Counted from the first letter of the stretch, positions 1 to 8,956 are shown. The stretch is DNA of 64,000 bases from Bordetella holmesii ATCC 51541 (GCA_000612485.1 CP007494.1:3635675-3699674); one strand, 5' to 3'. Notes: a model not told the origin generated them from the letters alone. Translations and numbers: made by a program.

Positions 1-3000
1 ACCGTCACGCTCGCCCCGGATTCGGCAGCGCCGCTTACCGTGACCCGGCCGGTTCTGGAGTCGGCCAGTGCCGAATCTATCGACGGCGCCGCAGGCGGTG
101 TGGCGTCTACGTCGTCCGTGTAGACATGGCGCGCCGACCCGCTCGTGTTACCGGCGGCATCGTTTGCCTCAAGGACAATGTCACCTGAGGCCAGGTCGCG
201 CTCGGACATGGCGGTATAGCGGCCATCGGCACCCGCTGTGGTCGTCGTACGCGTGCCGTCGGGCCAGCGTACGGTCACGGTCGAGCCCGCTTCGGCAAGC
301 CCTTGGACCGTCACCCTGCCAGTGTGCGCATCTGCCGTGGCCGAGCTGACCGTTGGCGCGGCGGGCGCAGTGGCATCCACGTGGTCCACGTAAGCCTGAT
401 GCATGGCGCTGCTCTGGTTGCCGGCCGCATCAGTCACGGACACCATGATCTCGCCCGCGGGCTGGTCACGATCCGACGTCACCGCATAACTGCCATCCGG
501 GCCCGCCACGGCCTTCGAGACTGTTCCGTCAGGCCAGCGTACCGTCACCGCCGCTCCAGGCTCGGCATTACCCGTCAGCGTGACGCGACCGGTGGCAGGG
601 TCAGCCTGGGCGGCGAGAATGCTGGGAGCGTCCGGCGCACGCCGATCGACGGTATCCACATAGGAATGGATAGCGGCGGGACTACGGTTGCCGGCCTCGT
701 CCTCCGCCTCAACGCGGATCGCACCGGCCTCGATGTGATCGCTGGAGGTCACACGGTAGCGGCCATCGGCCTGCGCCCGCACCTGCTTCACCTCGCCTCC
801 CGGAAAGCTCACGCTCAACAACGCACCGGGCTCGGATGTCCCCTCGACCGTGACGACGCCGTTGTCCTGCCGGGCCTGCACTCGATCGATGACTGGCAGG
901 CCGGGCGCCGTTCTATCGACCAGATCGACGTAGACCTGTCTGGCCTGCTGGCTCGAGTTACCGGCAGCATCGACGGCCACGGCCACGATCGTCCCCGACT
1001 CGACGTCGTGATCCGACGTGGTGTGGTAGGCGCCCTGCGAATCCGCCTGTACCCGTTGCCGACTGCCATCCGGGAAAGTCACCTGCACCCACGCCCCCGG
1101 CTCGGCAGCCCCCTTGACGGTGACTCGGCCACTGTCTTGCGCCGCTTCCATGACATCAATCGTCGGCGTCCGGGGTGCCGTCTTGTCCACCCCGTCGGTG
1201 TAGTCGTAACTGGCCTGGGGGCCGACATTGCCTGCGGCGTCAGTAGCACGCGCGACAATCGGGCCTGCCGGGATGTCCTGATGGGATACGGCCTGAAACG
1301 CACCATCCTTGCCTGCGTGCACACGTTGATGCGAACCATCCGTAAACAACACATCCACATCGGATCCGGGTTCAGCTCTACCCGTTATGCTGACCCGGCC
1401 GGTGTCGGCTGCGGTCAGTACGCTCGCAAACTCAGGGGCGCCGGGTGGCGTCTTGTCACTGACATCCACATAGGTATAGAGGGACGCGGCCTCGGCCTCG
1501 CCCGAACGCGGCACCCGCAGGGCTCGCAATTGCCCGGATGGTACGTCGGCGGCTGACGTCAGTCGATAGCGGCCTTCGGCACTTGCCCGCACCCGCTGCC
1601 GGCTGCCATCGGGAAAGATCAACTCCACATCACTGCCGGGCTCCGCCTGGCCTTGTACGGTGACTTGCCCGGTCGCGGCATCGGTGTCCACCGTATCAAT
1701 GGTCGGCGCGACGGCCACCGGGGGTTGATAGTGCGCCGCCGTGCGCGCCTCTTGCCGCGTTTGCGGATCTATGGCTCTGACTACCACCTGGCCCTGCCCC
1801 ACCGCACGGCGCGAGCGAACCCTGAACAAGCCTTTGCCGTCGGATTTGGCAGACACAGACTCACCATTGGGGAAATGCGCCACGACCTCCATGCTGGGCT
1901 GCGTCTTGCCCGATAAGGCCAGGGCGCGGTCGGCAGGTTGAGGAGCCAGCGCCAGCAGTGCCACGTTCAGCTTGCCCAGCACGACCTCATCGACATAGAC
2001 CAGGTTAAGCTCCACGCTTGTGTCGCCGTAGATATTGACCGCCCGCAACAGCACATTGCCCGAGGGCTGATCACGCGCACTGGTGTAGCGAAAACGCCCC
2101 GCGGCGTCGGCCCTCGTCGTGCCGACAGATCCATCCGGCATACGCAGGCTGACCGTCGCAAAGGCTTGCGTCAGGCCCGCCACCGTAAGCCTGCCGTCCA
2201 CGGCGTCGGTGATGATCGGGTGCGCCGACAATGGCAACATGATTTCCTTGCGCCGGGTCTTGAGCACAATGCGGGTTTCACGCCGCACCAGAGCAGACCT
2301 CTGTCGATCAAGCGAGGGTTCTATCGGTGGCGCTGCCTCAGGCCGCCATTGCTTGGCCCACGGCTGGCCCAGACGGATCGACAGCCCGAGCTGTAGTCGA
2401 AGCTGCCGCTGTCCACCTGATACCTGTGTCTGCTCCAGTCCCACGCTGAGCATGGGAACCGGGCGGTACTGCAGACCATACTTGAAACCAGCAGGCCGGT
2501 ATCGACCGCGCCCACTGTCGAAGACGTCCACCTGCGCACCATTCCATCGAAAGTACGACGCCGTCAGGCTCAAGCCCCGCCATGCTTCGGGCCGATAACT
2601 CAATCCCAGATCGAAACCGGAGGCTGGACGCTCCTGTAACCGCTCTTCGTGCCGGGAGCCCCTCCAACCTGATAGCGGCAGATAGACATTGCCGAGCAGC
2701 GTGAACTCCGGCGCGATGGCCTCCATTCCCACCGAGGCACGCCAATGCTGCTTGCCGAACTCGCGGTCCACAAACGCATTGGTCCCGAGGAGCCAGCCTG
2801 CAGCAGTATCGTGCCGATAGACCAGGCCCGCACTGGCGGTGGGGCGGTCATTCTCGTTGTGCGCGCCCACCTGGGCCAACACCGACCGCTTGCCTGCACG
2901 ATGAACCTCCTCGATGGCGTTGAGCTCCAGGGCGCTGCGGCCGGACTCGACATCGATGTTCACGCCACCCTCGAGGCGCCGCAGAAAGGGAAGGCCCGAT

Positions 3001-3404
3001 TCCCTTGCGCGGGTCACGGAGTCTTGCAAGGCCTGATTCAACTCGCCCTGCGCCTGGAGTCTGAGATAGCGCCCGTCCAGTTGCGCAACCTGCCCCTCCC
3101 GCTGTCGTGCCGCCAGGCCGCGCAACTCGTCGGCCAGCTTATGAATCCAGGTGGGCGGCGCGGTTGGCGCGATGGCGTCTGAACCGGGCGTCAGAGCGGG
3201 AGCAGTCCGTGCCAAGACCGACCCGGGCAACAATGATTGCACCAGGAGGCTGGTGCCTACCGTTGCAGCGACGCTCGGGCGTGCGCGGTGTCTGCCACGC
3301 CGCCCCGAACGCCCCGTTTGCCGGCGTCTGCTGCCAGCGTCGTCGCCACTCACCCTCTCACCAGAGGCCAATGATCGGACCGGGTGGCGGATGCTCTTAC
3401 TCAT
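1..3404 (-). CDS. Inverse autotransporter (invasin/intimin-like adhesin), 3' end outside window
   Basis: One uninterrupted minus-strand frame runs from an ATG at 3404 off the left edge (at least 1,134 residues). An Arg-rich stretch of about 40 residues precedes a hydrophobic signal core (VAATVGTSLLVQSLLPG) and a likely cleavage after LA near residue 67. Residues about 85-375 look like the outer-membrane beta-barrel of the intimin/invasin family: NAFVDREFGKQHWRASVG, NVYLPLSGWRGS, RRETRIVLKTR. From about residue 385 on, Ig-like modules of roughly 90 residues repeat; each has a GxVTVxGxAEPGS strand, FPDGS or WPDGT, DAAGN and a closing YVDxVD(K/A)TAP. About seven modules are visible and the array continues beyond the window. 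In this family the barrel anchors the N-terminus and exports the C-terminal modules as an adhesin. No LysM domain is evident before the barrel. The C-terminal adhesive tip is not in view, so the ligand cannot be guessed. Confidence 0.9.
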   Translation of the reverse strand, partial: MSKSIRHPVRSLASGERVSGDDAGSRRRQTGRSGRRGRHRARPSVAATVGTSLLVQSLLPGSVLARTAPALTPGSDAIAPTAPPTWIHKLADELRGLAARQREGQVAQLDGRYLRLQAQGELNQALQDSVTRARESGLPFLRRLEGGVNIDVESGRSALELNAIEEVHRAGKRSVLAQVGAHNENDRPTASAGLVYRHDTAAGWLLGTNAFVDREFGKQHWRASVGMEAIAPEFTLLGNVYLPLSGWRGSRHEERLQERPASGFDLGLSYRPEAWRGLSLTASYFRWNGAQVDVFDSGRGRYRPAGFKYGLQYRPVPMLSVGLEQTQVSGGQRQLRLQLGLSIRLGQPWAKQWRPEAAPPIEPSLDRQRSALVRRETRIVLKTRRKEIMLPLSAHPIITDAVDGRLTVAGLTQAFATVSLRMPDGSVGTTRADAAGRFRYTSARDQPSGNVLLRAVNIYGDTSVELNLVYVDEVVLGKLNVALLALAPQPADRALALSGKTQPSMEVVAHFPNGESVSAKSDGKGLFRVRSRRAVGQGQVVVRAIDPQTRQEARTAAHYQPPVAVAPTIDTVDTDAATGQVTVQGQAEPGSDVELIFPDGSRQRVRASAEGRYRLTSAADVPSGQLRALRVPRSGEAEAASLYTYVDVSDKTPPGAPEFASVLTAADTGRVSITGRAEPGSDVDVLFTDGSHQRVHAGKDGAFQAVSHQDIPAGPIVARATDAAGNVGPQASYDYTDGVDKTAPRTPTIDVMEAAQDSGRVTVKGAAEPGAWVQVTFPDGSRQRVQADSQGAYHTTSDHDVESGTIVAVAVDAAGNSSQQARQVYVDLVDRTAPGLPVIDRVQARQDNGVVTVEGTSEPGALLSVSFPGGEVKQVRAQADGRYRVTSSDHIEAGAIRVEAEDEAGNRSPAAIHSYVDTVDRRAPDAPSILAAQADPATGRVTLTGNAEPGAAVTVRWPDGTVSKAVAGPDGSYAVTSDRDQPAGEIMVSVTDAAGNQSSAMHQAYVDHVDATAPAAPTVSSATADAHTGRVTVQGLAEAGSTVTVRWPDGTRTTTTAGADGRYTAMSERDLASGDIVLEANDAAGNTSGSARHVYTDDVDATPPAAPSIDSALADSRTGRVTVSGAAESGASVT

Positions 3405-3871
3405 GGCGGATTCCTTCGATAAACGGCAGCTTGCCCGCGCGCTGGCGGCTCAGCCCAGGGGCCCGTTGCCACTGCGGGCGGCGCCTCGATGAGGCGCACG
3501 GCAAAGGCAGTGGCAACGCGCAGCGCGAGCGAAGGCCCCTGGGACTGCAACGCACTTTATCGATTAGCTCAGACGCGATAAGTCGCCGGAGCCCGACCTG
3601 CTTGTGGGAAGAGTCTCGAGATCACCATAGGGGACACATTGCATCAGGCAGGCGGCAAGCGTGCTGGCGAACAAAAAGCGACGGATTTGCCGCCGCGTGG
3701 CCACGGATATGCGACCGGCCCTATTGACTCAACGTCATTTCGTCACGCGGCTTCCAGAAGGCGCAAGCCCGGTCTGCTGACCGATGCCGATCAGGTCAAT
3801 TCCGCCACCCCGGCGCAGCGCTCGAGCGCTGTCTCAACTGGGGCGCGCGGTTTTGAGTCCGCGAGGACGCG
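3405..3871. promoter_or_regulatory. 467-bp leader/intergenic region of the adhesin gene
   Basis: No convincing gene is seen between the adhesin start (3404) and the end of the Mrr-like gene (3872); the short frames here lack family features. The region contains a large nested inverted repeat (3451-3547) close to the adhesin start and a perfect 16-bp palindrome CAGCGCTCGAGCGCTG at 3816-3831. The region must hold the adhesin promoter because the upstream neighbour is on the same strand but 467 bp away. No clear -35/-10 pair could be assigned by eye. Confidence 0.5.
3451..3547. repeat. Nested inverted repeat upstream of the adhesin gene
   Basis: Three nested arms pair: CCCAGGGGC with GCCCCTGGG (about 3454-3462 and 3534-3542), GTTGCCACTGC (3465-3475) with GCAGTGGCAAC (3507-3517), and GCGCCTC (3481-3487) with GAGGCGC (3491-3497). 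On the transcribed strand it would form a long branched hairpin ending about 47 nt before the adhesin ATG. It could be a structured leader, an attenuator or the relic of a small mobile repeat; the sequence does not decide. Confidence 0.6.
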
Positions 3872-4435
3872 TCAGAGCTTCTGGTGTCGCAGCAACTTAG
3901 CCAGCTCGGGCGCGGTCATCAGCGAGATGTTCTGCAGTTGGGCGTAATGCCAGGCCTTATCGGAAACCTCGCCCAATGCTATGAAGATCGCCTCGCCGGC
4001 ACCGCGTTTTTCACGCAGTGCCTGCAACTGCCGCAAGGGCTCGACTCCGATACTGGCTGCTTTCCAGCGACGGGCGCTGACTACCGCTTCCTTGTCTTTC
4101 TTGCGCAAGGAGAAGTCGGCGCCGGGATGCTGCAGGCGCTCGACCTGACAACCATCCTGCTGAAAACCGGCTTCGGCCGTGCTGGCGAATTCGGCCCAGG
4201 ACATTGCGGCCACGGCCAGAATCCTTGCCTGCGACGGCGTGTTCCGGCGCCGCACGGCGGAAACGAGGGCAATGGCCGCAAACGGCACGGCCACGAAGAC
4301 CCCCATCGCGGCCAGGTCCTTGGGCAGAACGGCAAAGCCGCCAAGGCACAGCACCAGGGCCAGGCCGGCACTCATCCACAATGGCGAGCGCAGTAGCACG
4401 GCAAAAATGGAATCTTGCGACAGTTTGAATTTCAT
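3872..4435 (-). CDS. Membrane protein with Mrr-like restriction endonuclease domain
   Basis: A 187-residue protein. Two hydrophobic helices (about residues 15-35 and 42-60) are followed by a soluble domain that begins SWAEFASTAEAGFQQDG and contains GADFSLRK and KEAVVSARRWKAASIGVEPLRQL, the arrangement of the Mrr_cat/nuclease-fold family (core D...xxK with a downstream helix carrying VEPLRQL). Such membrane-anchored Mrr-like proteins are common in proteobacteria and their targets are generally unknown. It lies downstream of the S4-domain gene on the same strand with only 11 bp between them, so the two are probably co-transcribed. Nuclease activity is inferred from the fold; no partner modification gene is nearby, which argues against a classical restriction system. 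Confidence 0.7.
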   Translation of the reverse strand: MKFKLSQDSIFAVLLRSPLWMSAGLALVLCLGGFAVLPKDLAAMGVFVAVPFAAIALVSAVRRRNTPSQARILAVAAMSWAEFASTAEAGFQQDGCQVERLQHPGADFSLRKKDKEAVVSARRWKAASIGVEPLRQLQALREKRGAGEAIFIALGEVSDKAWHYAQLQNISLMTAPELAKLLRHQKL

Positions 4436-4446
4436 GGCGATGCGCG

Positions 4447-4692
4447 TCAGACAGAATCGTCGGCGCTGGGCACCGCGCGTACGACGATACGGGTATCACC
4501 ATGGCTGACAATCTGCCCGCTGCGGATTTTGGCGGTCTTGCGGGTTTCCACGACGCCACCCACTGAGACTTGGCCATCGGCCACCAGTGCTTTACCTGCT
4601 CCACCGCTGTCAGCCACGCCCGTGGCCTTGAGCAACTGGTTGATCTCTATATAGGGAGCGCCTGCGGCAAGCGTGAATTCAATGAGCGGCAT
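4447..4692 (-). CDS. S4-domain RNA-binding protein (YbcJ-like)
   Basis: An 81-residue protein that is little more than one S4 domain: EFTLAAGAPYIEINQLLKATG, then GGAGKALVADGQVSVGG and KIRSGQIV. This matches the small YbcJ/RNA-binding S4 family, in which the alpha-L motif binds structured RNA. A longer in-frame extension to 4797 exists, but the ATG at 4692 gives the family length and leaves room for the divergent sigma-factor promoter. It is transcribed divergently from the FecI-type gene and in line with the Mrr-like gene. Confidence 0.8.
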   Translation of the reverse strand: MPLIEFTLAAGAPYIEINQLLKATGVADSGGAGKALVADGQVSVGGVVETRKTAKIRSGQIVSHGDTRIVVRAVPSADDSV

Positions 4693-4785
4693 GCTGGAAA
4701 AGCCTGATGGTCGGACAGTGGCCGCATCATACCTGAGCCCCCGCCTCAGCTCGATCCGGCATTGCGTATTTCGTTTCGTTTCGGT

Positions 4786-4805
4786 TATAAATGACAAACA
4801 TTCCT
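4786..4805 (+). promoter_or_regulatory. Candidate Fur box before the first FecI-type gene
   Basis: AAATGACAAACATT (4789-4802) contains an AATG...CATT dyad and matches about 12 of 19 positions of the Fur consensus by eye. It sits 45-60 bp before the sigma-factor ATG. Iron repression of such sigma genes is the known pattern, but this match is only moderate. Confidence 0.4.
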
Positions 4806-4846
4806 ATTCAATCCGCGCCCCTGAGCCGCAATGCTGCGGTAGCCCC

Positions 4847-5356
4847 ATGCCGACCGCCGAGTTCCCCGCACAGCACGACCTGCACACGCTGTATAGCGAC
4901 CATCACAGTTGGCTCTTCCGATGGCTGCGAAAAAAACTGGGCAACAGCTTTGATGCGGCGGATGTCACGCAAGACACCTTCGTCAACGTCATCACGGCCG
5001 GGTCGATGGGCAGCATTCGCGAGCCACGAGCCTTTCTCGTGACCGTCGCCCGGCGGCTGGTGGCGCACCGCCACCGCCGCCAGGTGCTGGAAACCAGCTA
5101 TCTGGAAATACTGGCGTCCCTGCCGCAAGAAATCGCCCCGTCGCCGGAGGCGCAACTGCTCGCGCTCGAGGCGCTGCAAGAACTCGACCGCGTGCTCGAC
5201 GGACTGCCACCAAAAGCGAAAGAAGCCTTTTTGCTGGTGCATCTGGAAGAGCTCAGCTATGCCGAAGTCGCCAACCGCCTTGGGGTGTCGGCAAGCTCGG
5301 TCAAGCAGTATCTGGTTCGTGCCAATCGGCAATGTCTTTTTGCGCTGAGCGCCTGA
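4847..5356 (+). CDS. ECF sigma factor, FecI type (module 1)
   Basis: A 170-residue sigma-70 family protein of extracytoplasmic-function type. Region 2 is seen at residues about 8-70 (LHTLYSDHHSWLFRWLRKKL, DAADVTQDTF) and region 4 at about 115-165 (LDGLPPKAKEAFLLVHLEELSYAEVANRLGVSASSVKQYL, written here as family motifs around LPPKAKEAF and GVSASSVKQYL). The open frame extends upstream to 4673, but family alignment begins near MPTAEFPAQHDLHTLY, so 4847 is chosen. The fecR-like gene begins 3 bp after its stop and a TonB-dependent receptor follows. In this family the sigma factor is released by the FecR-type regulator when the receptor binds its ferric ligand and then transcribes the receptor gene. 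Confidence 0.9.
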   Translation: MPTAEFPAQHDLHTLYSDHHSWLFRWLRKKLGNSFDAADVTQDTFVNVITAGSMGSIREPRAFLVTVARRLVAHRHRRQVLETSYLEILASLPQEIAPSPEAQLLALEALQELDRVLDGLPPKAKEAFLLVHLEELSYAEVANRLGVSASSVKQYLVRANRQCLFALSA

Positions 5357-5359
5357 GTC

Positions 5360-6382
5360 ATGGCAGGCCCATCCGTCTTGGCGCATCCCTCGAACCCGCC
5401 GATGGCCTGTGGCCAGCCGATCAGCGAAGCCACTGCCGACGCGGCGGCGCAATGGCTCACCGTGCTGATGTCGGGCGAGGCCACAACGCAAGAGCGCCAG
5501 CGCTGGCAACAGTGGCGCGCCGCCAGCCCCGAGCATGAGCGTGCCTGGCAACATATTGAAGCGGTCACTGGCCGCCGGTTGCCCCTGATACAGGCCGGCG
5601 CGGCTTACCAGACCCTGTCGCCCTACAATGGCGCGACCGCGCGCGCCCGGCGCAAGACGCTGCGTCTGCTGCTATGGGGCGGCCTCATAGGCGGCTCTTC
5701 CCTGCTCGCGACCCGCAGCCAGACATGGCAAAACCTGACTGCTGACTATCGCAGTGCCATCGGTCAGCAGCGGACCATTGCGCTGGCCGACGGCACGGAG
5801 ATCGTCCTCAATACGGCCAGCGCCATCGATGTGCGTTTCGACAGCCAGTTGCGCCTTATCCGTCTCGTCGCCGGCCAGGCATTGTTCACCACGGGACACC
5901 GTCTGGTCGGGGGAAAACCGGACAGCCGCCCCTTCATCGTGCAGACGGCTCAAGGCCGTGTACGCGCGTTGGGTACCCGTTTCATGGTGCGGCAGGAGGA
6001 CGACCGCAGTGCCGTGGCCGTGCTGGAAAGCGCCGTAGAAATCTCGCCACAACAGGCTTCGGAGCGCCGGCTCGATGCCGGCGAAAGTGTGTTTTTCACT
6101 CGCCACGGCGTGGACGTACCTGTCGCGTTGGCGGACAAGGAACTCGCCTGGACGCATGGCCAGATCATTGCCGAGGACCTGCCGCTGGCCGACTTTCTGG
6201 CAGAGCTTTCACGCTACCGGCCCGGATTGCTGCGTTGTGACCCGGCCGTGGCCCATCTGCGGCTCTCCGGCGTTTTCCCTTTGCAGGACACCGACACCAT
6301 TTTGGATATGCTGCCTAAGTTCCTGCCGGTGCGGATTTCCCAACGCACCCGCTACTGGATCGTCGTACAGGCCCAGTCCTGA
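5360..6382 (+). CDS. FecR-type transmembrane sigma regulator (module 1)
   Basis: A 340-residue protein. The N-terminal cytoplasmic DUF4880-type region contains AAQWLTVLMSGEATTQERQRW and ERAWQHIE; one hydrophobic segment lies near residue 105 (LLLWGGLIGGSSLLA). The periplasmic FecR domain follows (TIALADGTEIVLNTASAIDV, RLVAGQALF, VRALGTRF) and the C-terminus resembles the STN-binding tail (DLPLADFLAELSRYRPG, LSGVFPLQDTDTILDMLP). It starts 3 bp after the sigma gene, so the two are translationally linked. It relays ligand occupancy of the downstream receptor to the sigma factor. Confidence 0.9.
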   Translation: MAGPSVLAHPSNPPMACGQPISEATADAAAQWLTVLMSGEATTQERQRWQQWRAASPEHERAWQHIEAVTGRRLPLIQAGAAYQTLSPYNGATARARRKTLRLLLWGGLIGGSSLLATRSQTWQNLTADYRSAIGQQRTIALADGTEIVLNTASAIDVRFDSQLRLIRLVAGQALFTTGHRLVGGKPDSRPFIVQTAQGRVRALGTRFMVRQEDDRSAVAVLESAVEISPQQASERRLDAGESVFFTRHGVDVPVALADKELAWTHGQIIAEDLPLADFLAELSRYRPGLLRCDPAVAHLRLSGVFPLQDTDTILDMLPKFLPVRISQRTRYWIVVQAQS

Positions 6383-6494
6383 ATCATTGTTACAAAATAA
6401 CCGGAAAAAAAGTAAACCCCAGGCTGCCCGATCGCCCATCTCGCGGCTCATACCCCAAGAGAACGTCACGCTACCTACCTTTCTTGGGGACCTC

Positions 6495-8945
6495 ATGCGC
6501 ACCGTCGCAAGACCTGGCACCAATAGCCAACACCAACACATCCCGGCCCGCTTTGCGCCCGCCGCCCGCCCATTGTGCCTACGTCCTGGCGCCTTGGCCG
6601 TTGCGCTGAGCCTGGCGTTGGCCAGCGGCCTGCCAGCGGCCAACGCTCAGGCCACCGCCACCCAGACACAGGCCGCTCGCTTCACGATACCGGCAGGCCC
6701 GCTGGCGCCGGCGCTGCGCGCACTGGCCAGTTCAGCCAATATTCTGCTGTCCTTCACCGAGGACCAGACTCGTGGCAAGACCACCCCAGGGATCCAGGGC
6801 AGCTATACCCCGGACGCCGCACTGGCCGCGCTTCTGGCGGGCAGCAACCTGCAGGCCGTGCAACAGGACAACGGCGGCTATCTGCTGCGTGCACTGCCCA
6901 GCACGACGCTGCCAGCCGTCCGAGTAACCGGCATCATCGCCGACGACGCCAATACGGAAGGCAGCGGTTCCTATGCTGCGACCAGCGCCACCATCGGCAA
7001 GATTCCGGTTGCACTCCGAGAGATCCCCGCCTCCGTGTCGGTGCTGACGCGCCAGCGCATGGACGACCAGAACGTCACCACCATCCAGCAGGGCCTGCGT
7101 TATGTGACCGGAGTCGAATCCATCGATTATGGCGATGGCACGGCCTACTTCCGCGCCCGCGGCAATCAGATGGGCATCGAGTTCGACGGCGTGTCCATCA
7201 TGAATGGCCTGCAGTATCAACAGCAGTTCGACATGGCCATGTATGACCGGGTCGAAGTCATGCGCGGACCGGCGGGCGTGACCGACGACGCCATCGGGCA
7301 ACCAGGCGGTACGGTCAATCTCGTGCGCAAGCGCCCCATGGATGAGTTCCACCTCTCCGGCGAGACACAGGTCGGCACGTTTGGCAGCGTGCGCCAGATG
7401 TTCGACGTCACGGGTCCGCTCAACAACGAAGGCACGCTTCGTGGCCGCGCGGTCATGGCGGGTAATAATTCGCTGCAGTCGACCGACGACACCCGCAACA
7501 AGAACGGCATGCTCTACGCGGCGCTGGACTACGATGTCTCGCCGCAAACGACGCTTTCCCTTTCGGCGGGCTACCAGGTCACCTCCATCAAGGGTTTGGA
7601 TTACGGAGCCCCCGGCGTCGTCAACGCCAGCGGCACGGCGTTGATCGGAGGCTTGTCCGGCTCGCCGTCGGAGAATTACAGCCCTGACTGGAACCGCTCG
7701 CATGTCGCGATCAAGGAAGTCAATGCCAATCTGACGCATCGCTTCGACAATGGCTGGAACTGGGACACCACGACATTCTACCGCAGCGGCAGCCTGAGCG
7801 CCAAATATGCCTACTCCAGTCCCGGCGCGACGCAGCAGGGCCTGAGCGAATTCGGAGACCAACGCCAATCCTCCGAGACCGAATGGTTTGGCTTCGATAG
7901 CCATGTGTCTGGCCCGCTGCAGGCGTTCGGACGCACGCACACGTTCACTGCCGGGGTCAATTACTCGCAGATGCACTCGACGCAGAAGTACGGCTTCGAG
8001 TCAGTGTACGGCCCCTATGCCGGTGGCGCCTTCAGCCTGTATGACCCGAATGCGGTTCCGGAGGTATCGGTGCCCTTTACCAGCGGCAACAAGGACAGGC
8101 TGCAGCAATACAGCATTTACACCCAGGCCAGGCTGAAGTTGGCCGACCCGCTGACGCTGGTGCTGGGCGCGCGCGAAGCCTTTCTCGATGAACGCTCCCA
8201 GCCCATCCTCCCGACAACCGGAGATTGGGAGACGGTAGCTAAAGTCAATCATCGCTTCCTGCCCTCGGCCGGATTCGTGTGGGACGTGACACCCGCCACC
8301 ACGGCCTACGCCAGTTTCTCGCGCTTCATGAGTGCGCAGACCAGCACCACCTACACAGGCGCGATGTTACCGCCACGCACCGGCGAACAGTACGAAGTCG
8401 GTGTGAAGAACAGCTTCTTCGACAATCGGCTCAGCACAACGGTGGCACTGTTTCGCATCAATGACAACAACCGCGCGGTAGAGGACCCCAATCACCCCAT
8501 CGGCAGCATCCCCGGTGGCAAGGCGCGCAATCAGGGCGTGGAATTCGAGGTGGCGGGCCAACCTACCCCCAACTGGAATGTGTATGCCGGCTACACCTAC
8601 CTCAACGTCAAGTTCGACAACGACGCCCCTGACCTGACCGACGGCACCGACCCCAAGCATCTGTTCAAACTGTGGACCAACTACCGCATTAGCGAAGGCG
8701 CGTTGCGCGATGTGACGGTCGGCGGCGGCATGCTGACCCAGAGCTCCACCTATCGGGGCGTCACCCAAGGCGGCTATGCGATCTTCAATGCGCAGGTCGG
8801 CTGGCGTATCAACCCCCATATCGATGTATCGCTACAGTTGAACAACATCTTTGACCGCAGCTACTACATCCGTCCGCCGAGCACGTTCTTCAGCGTCTAT
8901 GGCGATGGTCGTAACGCCATGCTGACGCTACGCTATCGCATGTAA
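6495..8945 (+). CDS. TonB-dependent siderophore receptor with signalling domain (FecA/FpvA type)
   Basis: An 816-residue outer-membrane receptor. A signal peptide (ALAVALSLALASGLPAANAQ) is followed by an STN signalling domain at about residues 60-130 (FTIPAGPLAPALRALA, GSYTPDAALAALLAGSNL), then the plug (VPV-type start LREIPASVSVLTRQRMDDQ, YDRVEVMRGPAGVTDD, GGTVNLVRKRP) and a C-terminal barrel ending in aromatic MLTLRYRM. The ATG at 6495 is preceded by TTGGGGA at good spacing; the open frame reaches further upstream only through the fecR gene. The STN domain and the sigma/FecR pair upstream indicate ligand-dependent transcriptional signalling. The sequence suggests a ferric-siderophore ligand but does not identify it. 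Confidence 0.92.
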   Translation: MRTVARPGTNSQHQHIPARFAPAARPLCLRPGALAVALSLALASGLPAANAQATATQTQAARFTIPAGPLAPALRALASSANILLSFTEDQTRGKTTPGIQGSYTPDAALAALLAGSNLQAVQQDNGGYLLRALPSTTLPAVRVTGIIADDANTEGSGSYAATSATIGKIPVALREIPASVSVLTRQRMDDQNVTTIQQGLRYVTGVESIDYGDGTAYFRARGNQMGIEFDGVSIMNGLQYQQQFDMAMYDRVEVMRGPAGVTDDAIGQPGGTVNLVRKRPMDEFHLSGETQVGTFGSVRQMFDVTGPLNNEGTLRGRAVMAGNNSLQSTDDTRNKNGMLYAALDYDVSPQTTLSLSAGYQVTSIKGLDYGAPGVVNASGTALIGGLSGSPSENYSPDWNRSHVAIKEVNANLTHRFDNGWNWDTTTFYRSGSLSAKYAYSSPGATQQGLSEFGDQRQSSETEWFGFDSHVSGPLQAFGRTHTFTAGVNYSQMHSTQKYGFESVYGPYAGGAFSLYDPNAVPEVSVPFTSGNKDRLQQYSIYTQARLKLADPLTLVLGAREAFLDERSQPILPTTGDWETVAKVNHRFLPSAGFVWDVTPATTAYASFSRFMSAQTSTTYTGAMLPPRTGEQYEVGVKNSFFDNRLSTTVALFRINDNNRAVEDPNHPIGSIPGGKARNQGVEFEVAGQPTPNWNVYAGYTYLNVKFDNDAPDLTDGTDPKHLFKLWTNYRISEGALRDVTVGGGMLTQSSTYRGVTQGGYAIFNAQVGWRINPHIDVSLQLNNIFDRSYYIRPPSTFFSVYGDGRNAMLTLRYRM

Positions 8946-8956
8946 GAGGTTCCCCA

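Noticed and set aside
303..1556. 417-codon plus-strand open frame
   Set aside because: It is antisense to the repetitive Ig-like modules of the adhesin, whose minus-strand frame carries the family motifs.
5672..6157. Minus-strand frame inside the fecR gene
   Set aside because: Shadow of a GC-rich gene; no family features or ribosome site.
6732..7976. 414-codon minus-strand frame inside receptor 1
   Set aside because: Antisense to the STN and plug domains; composition without domain pattern.
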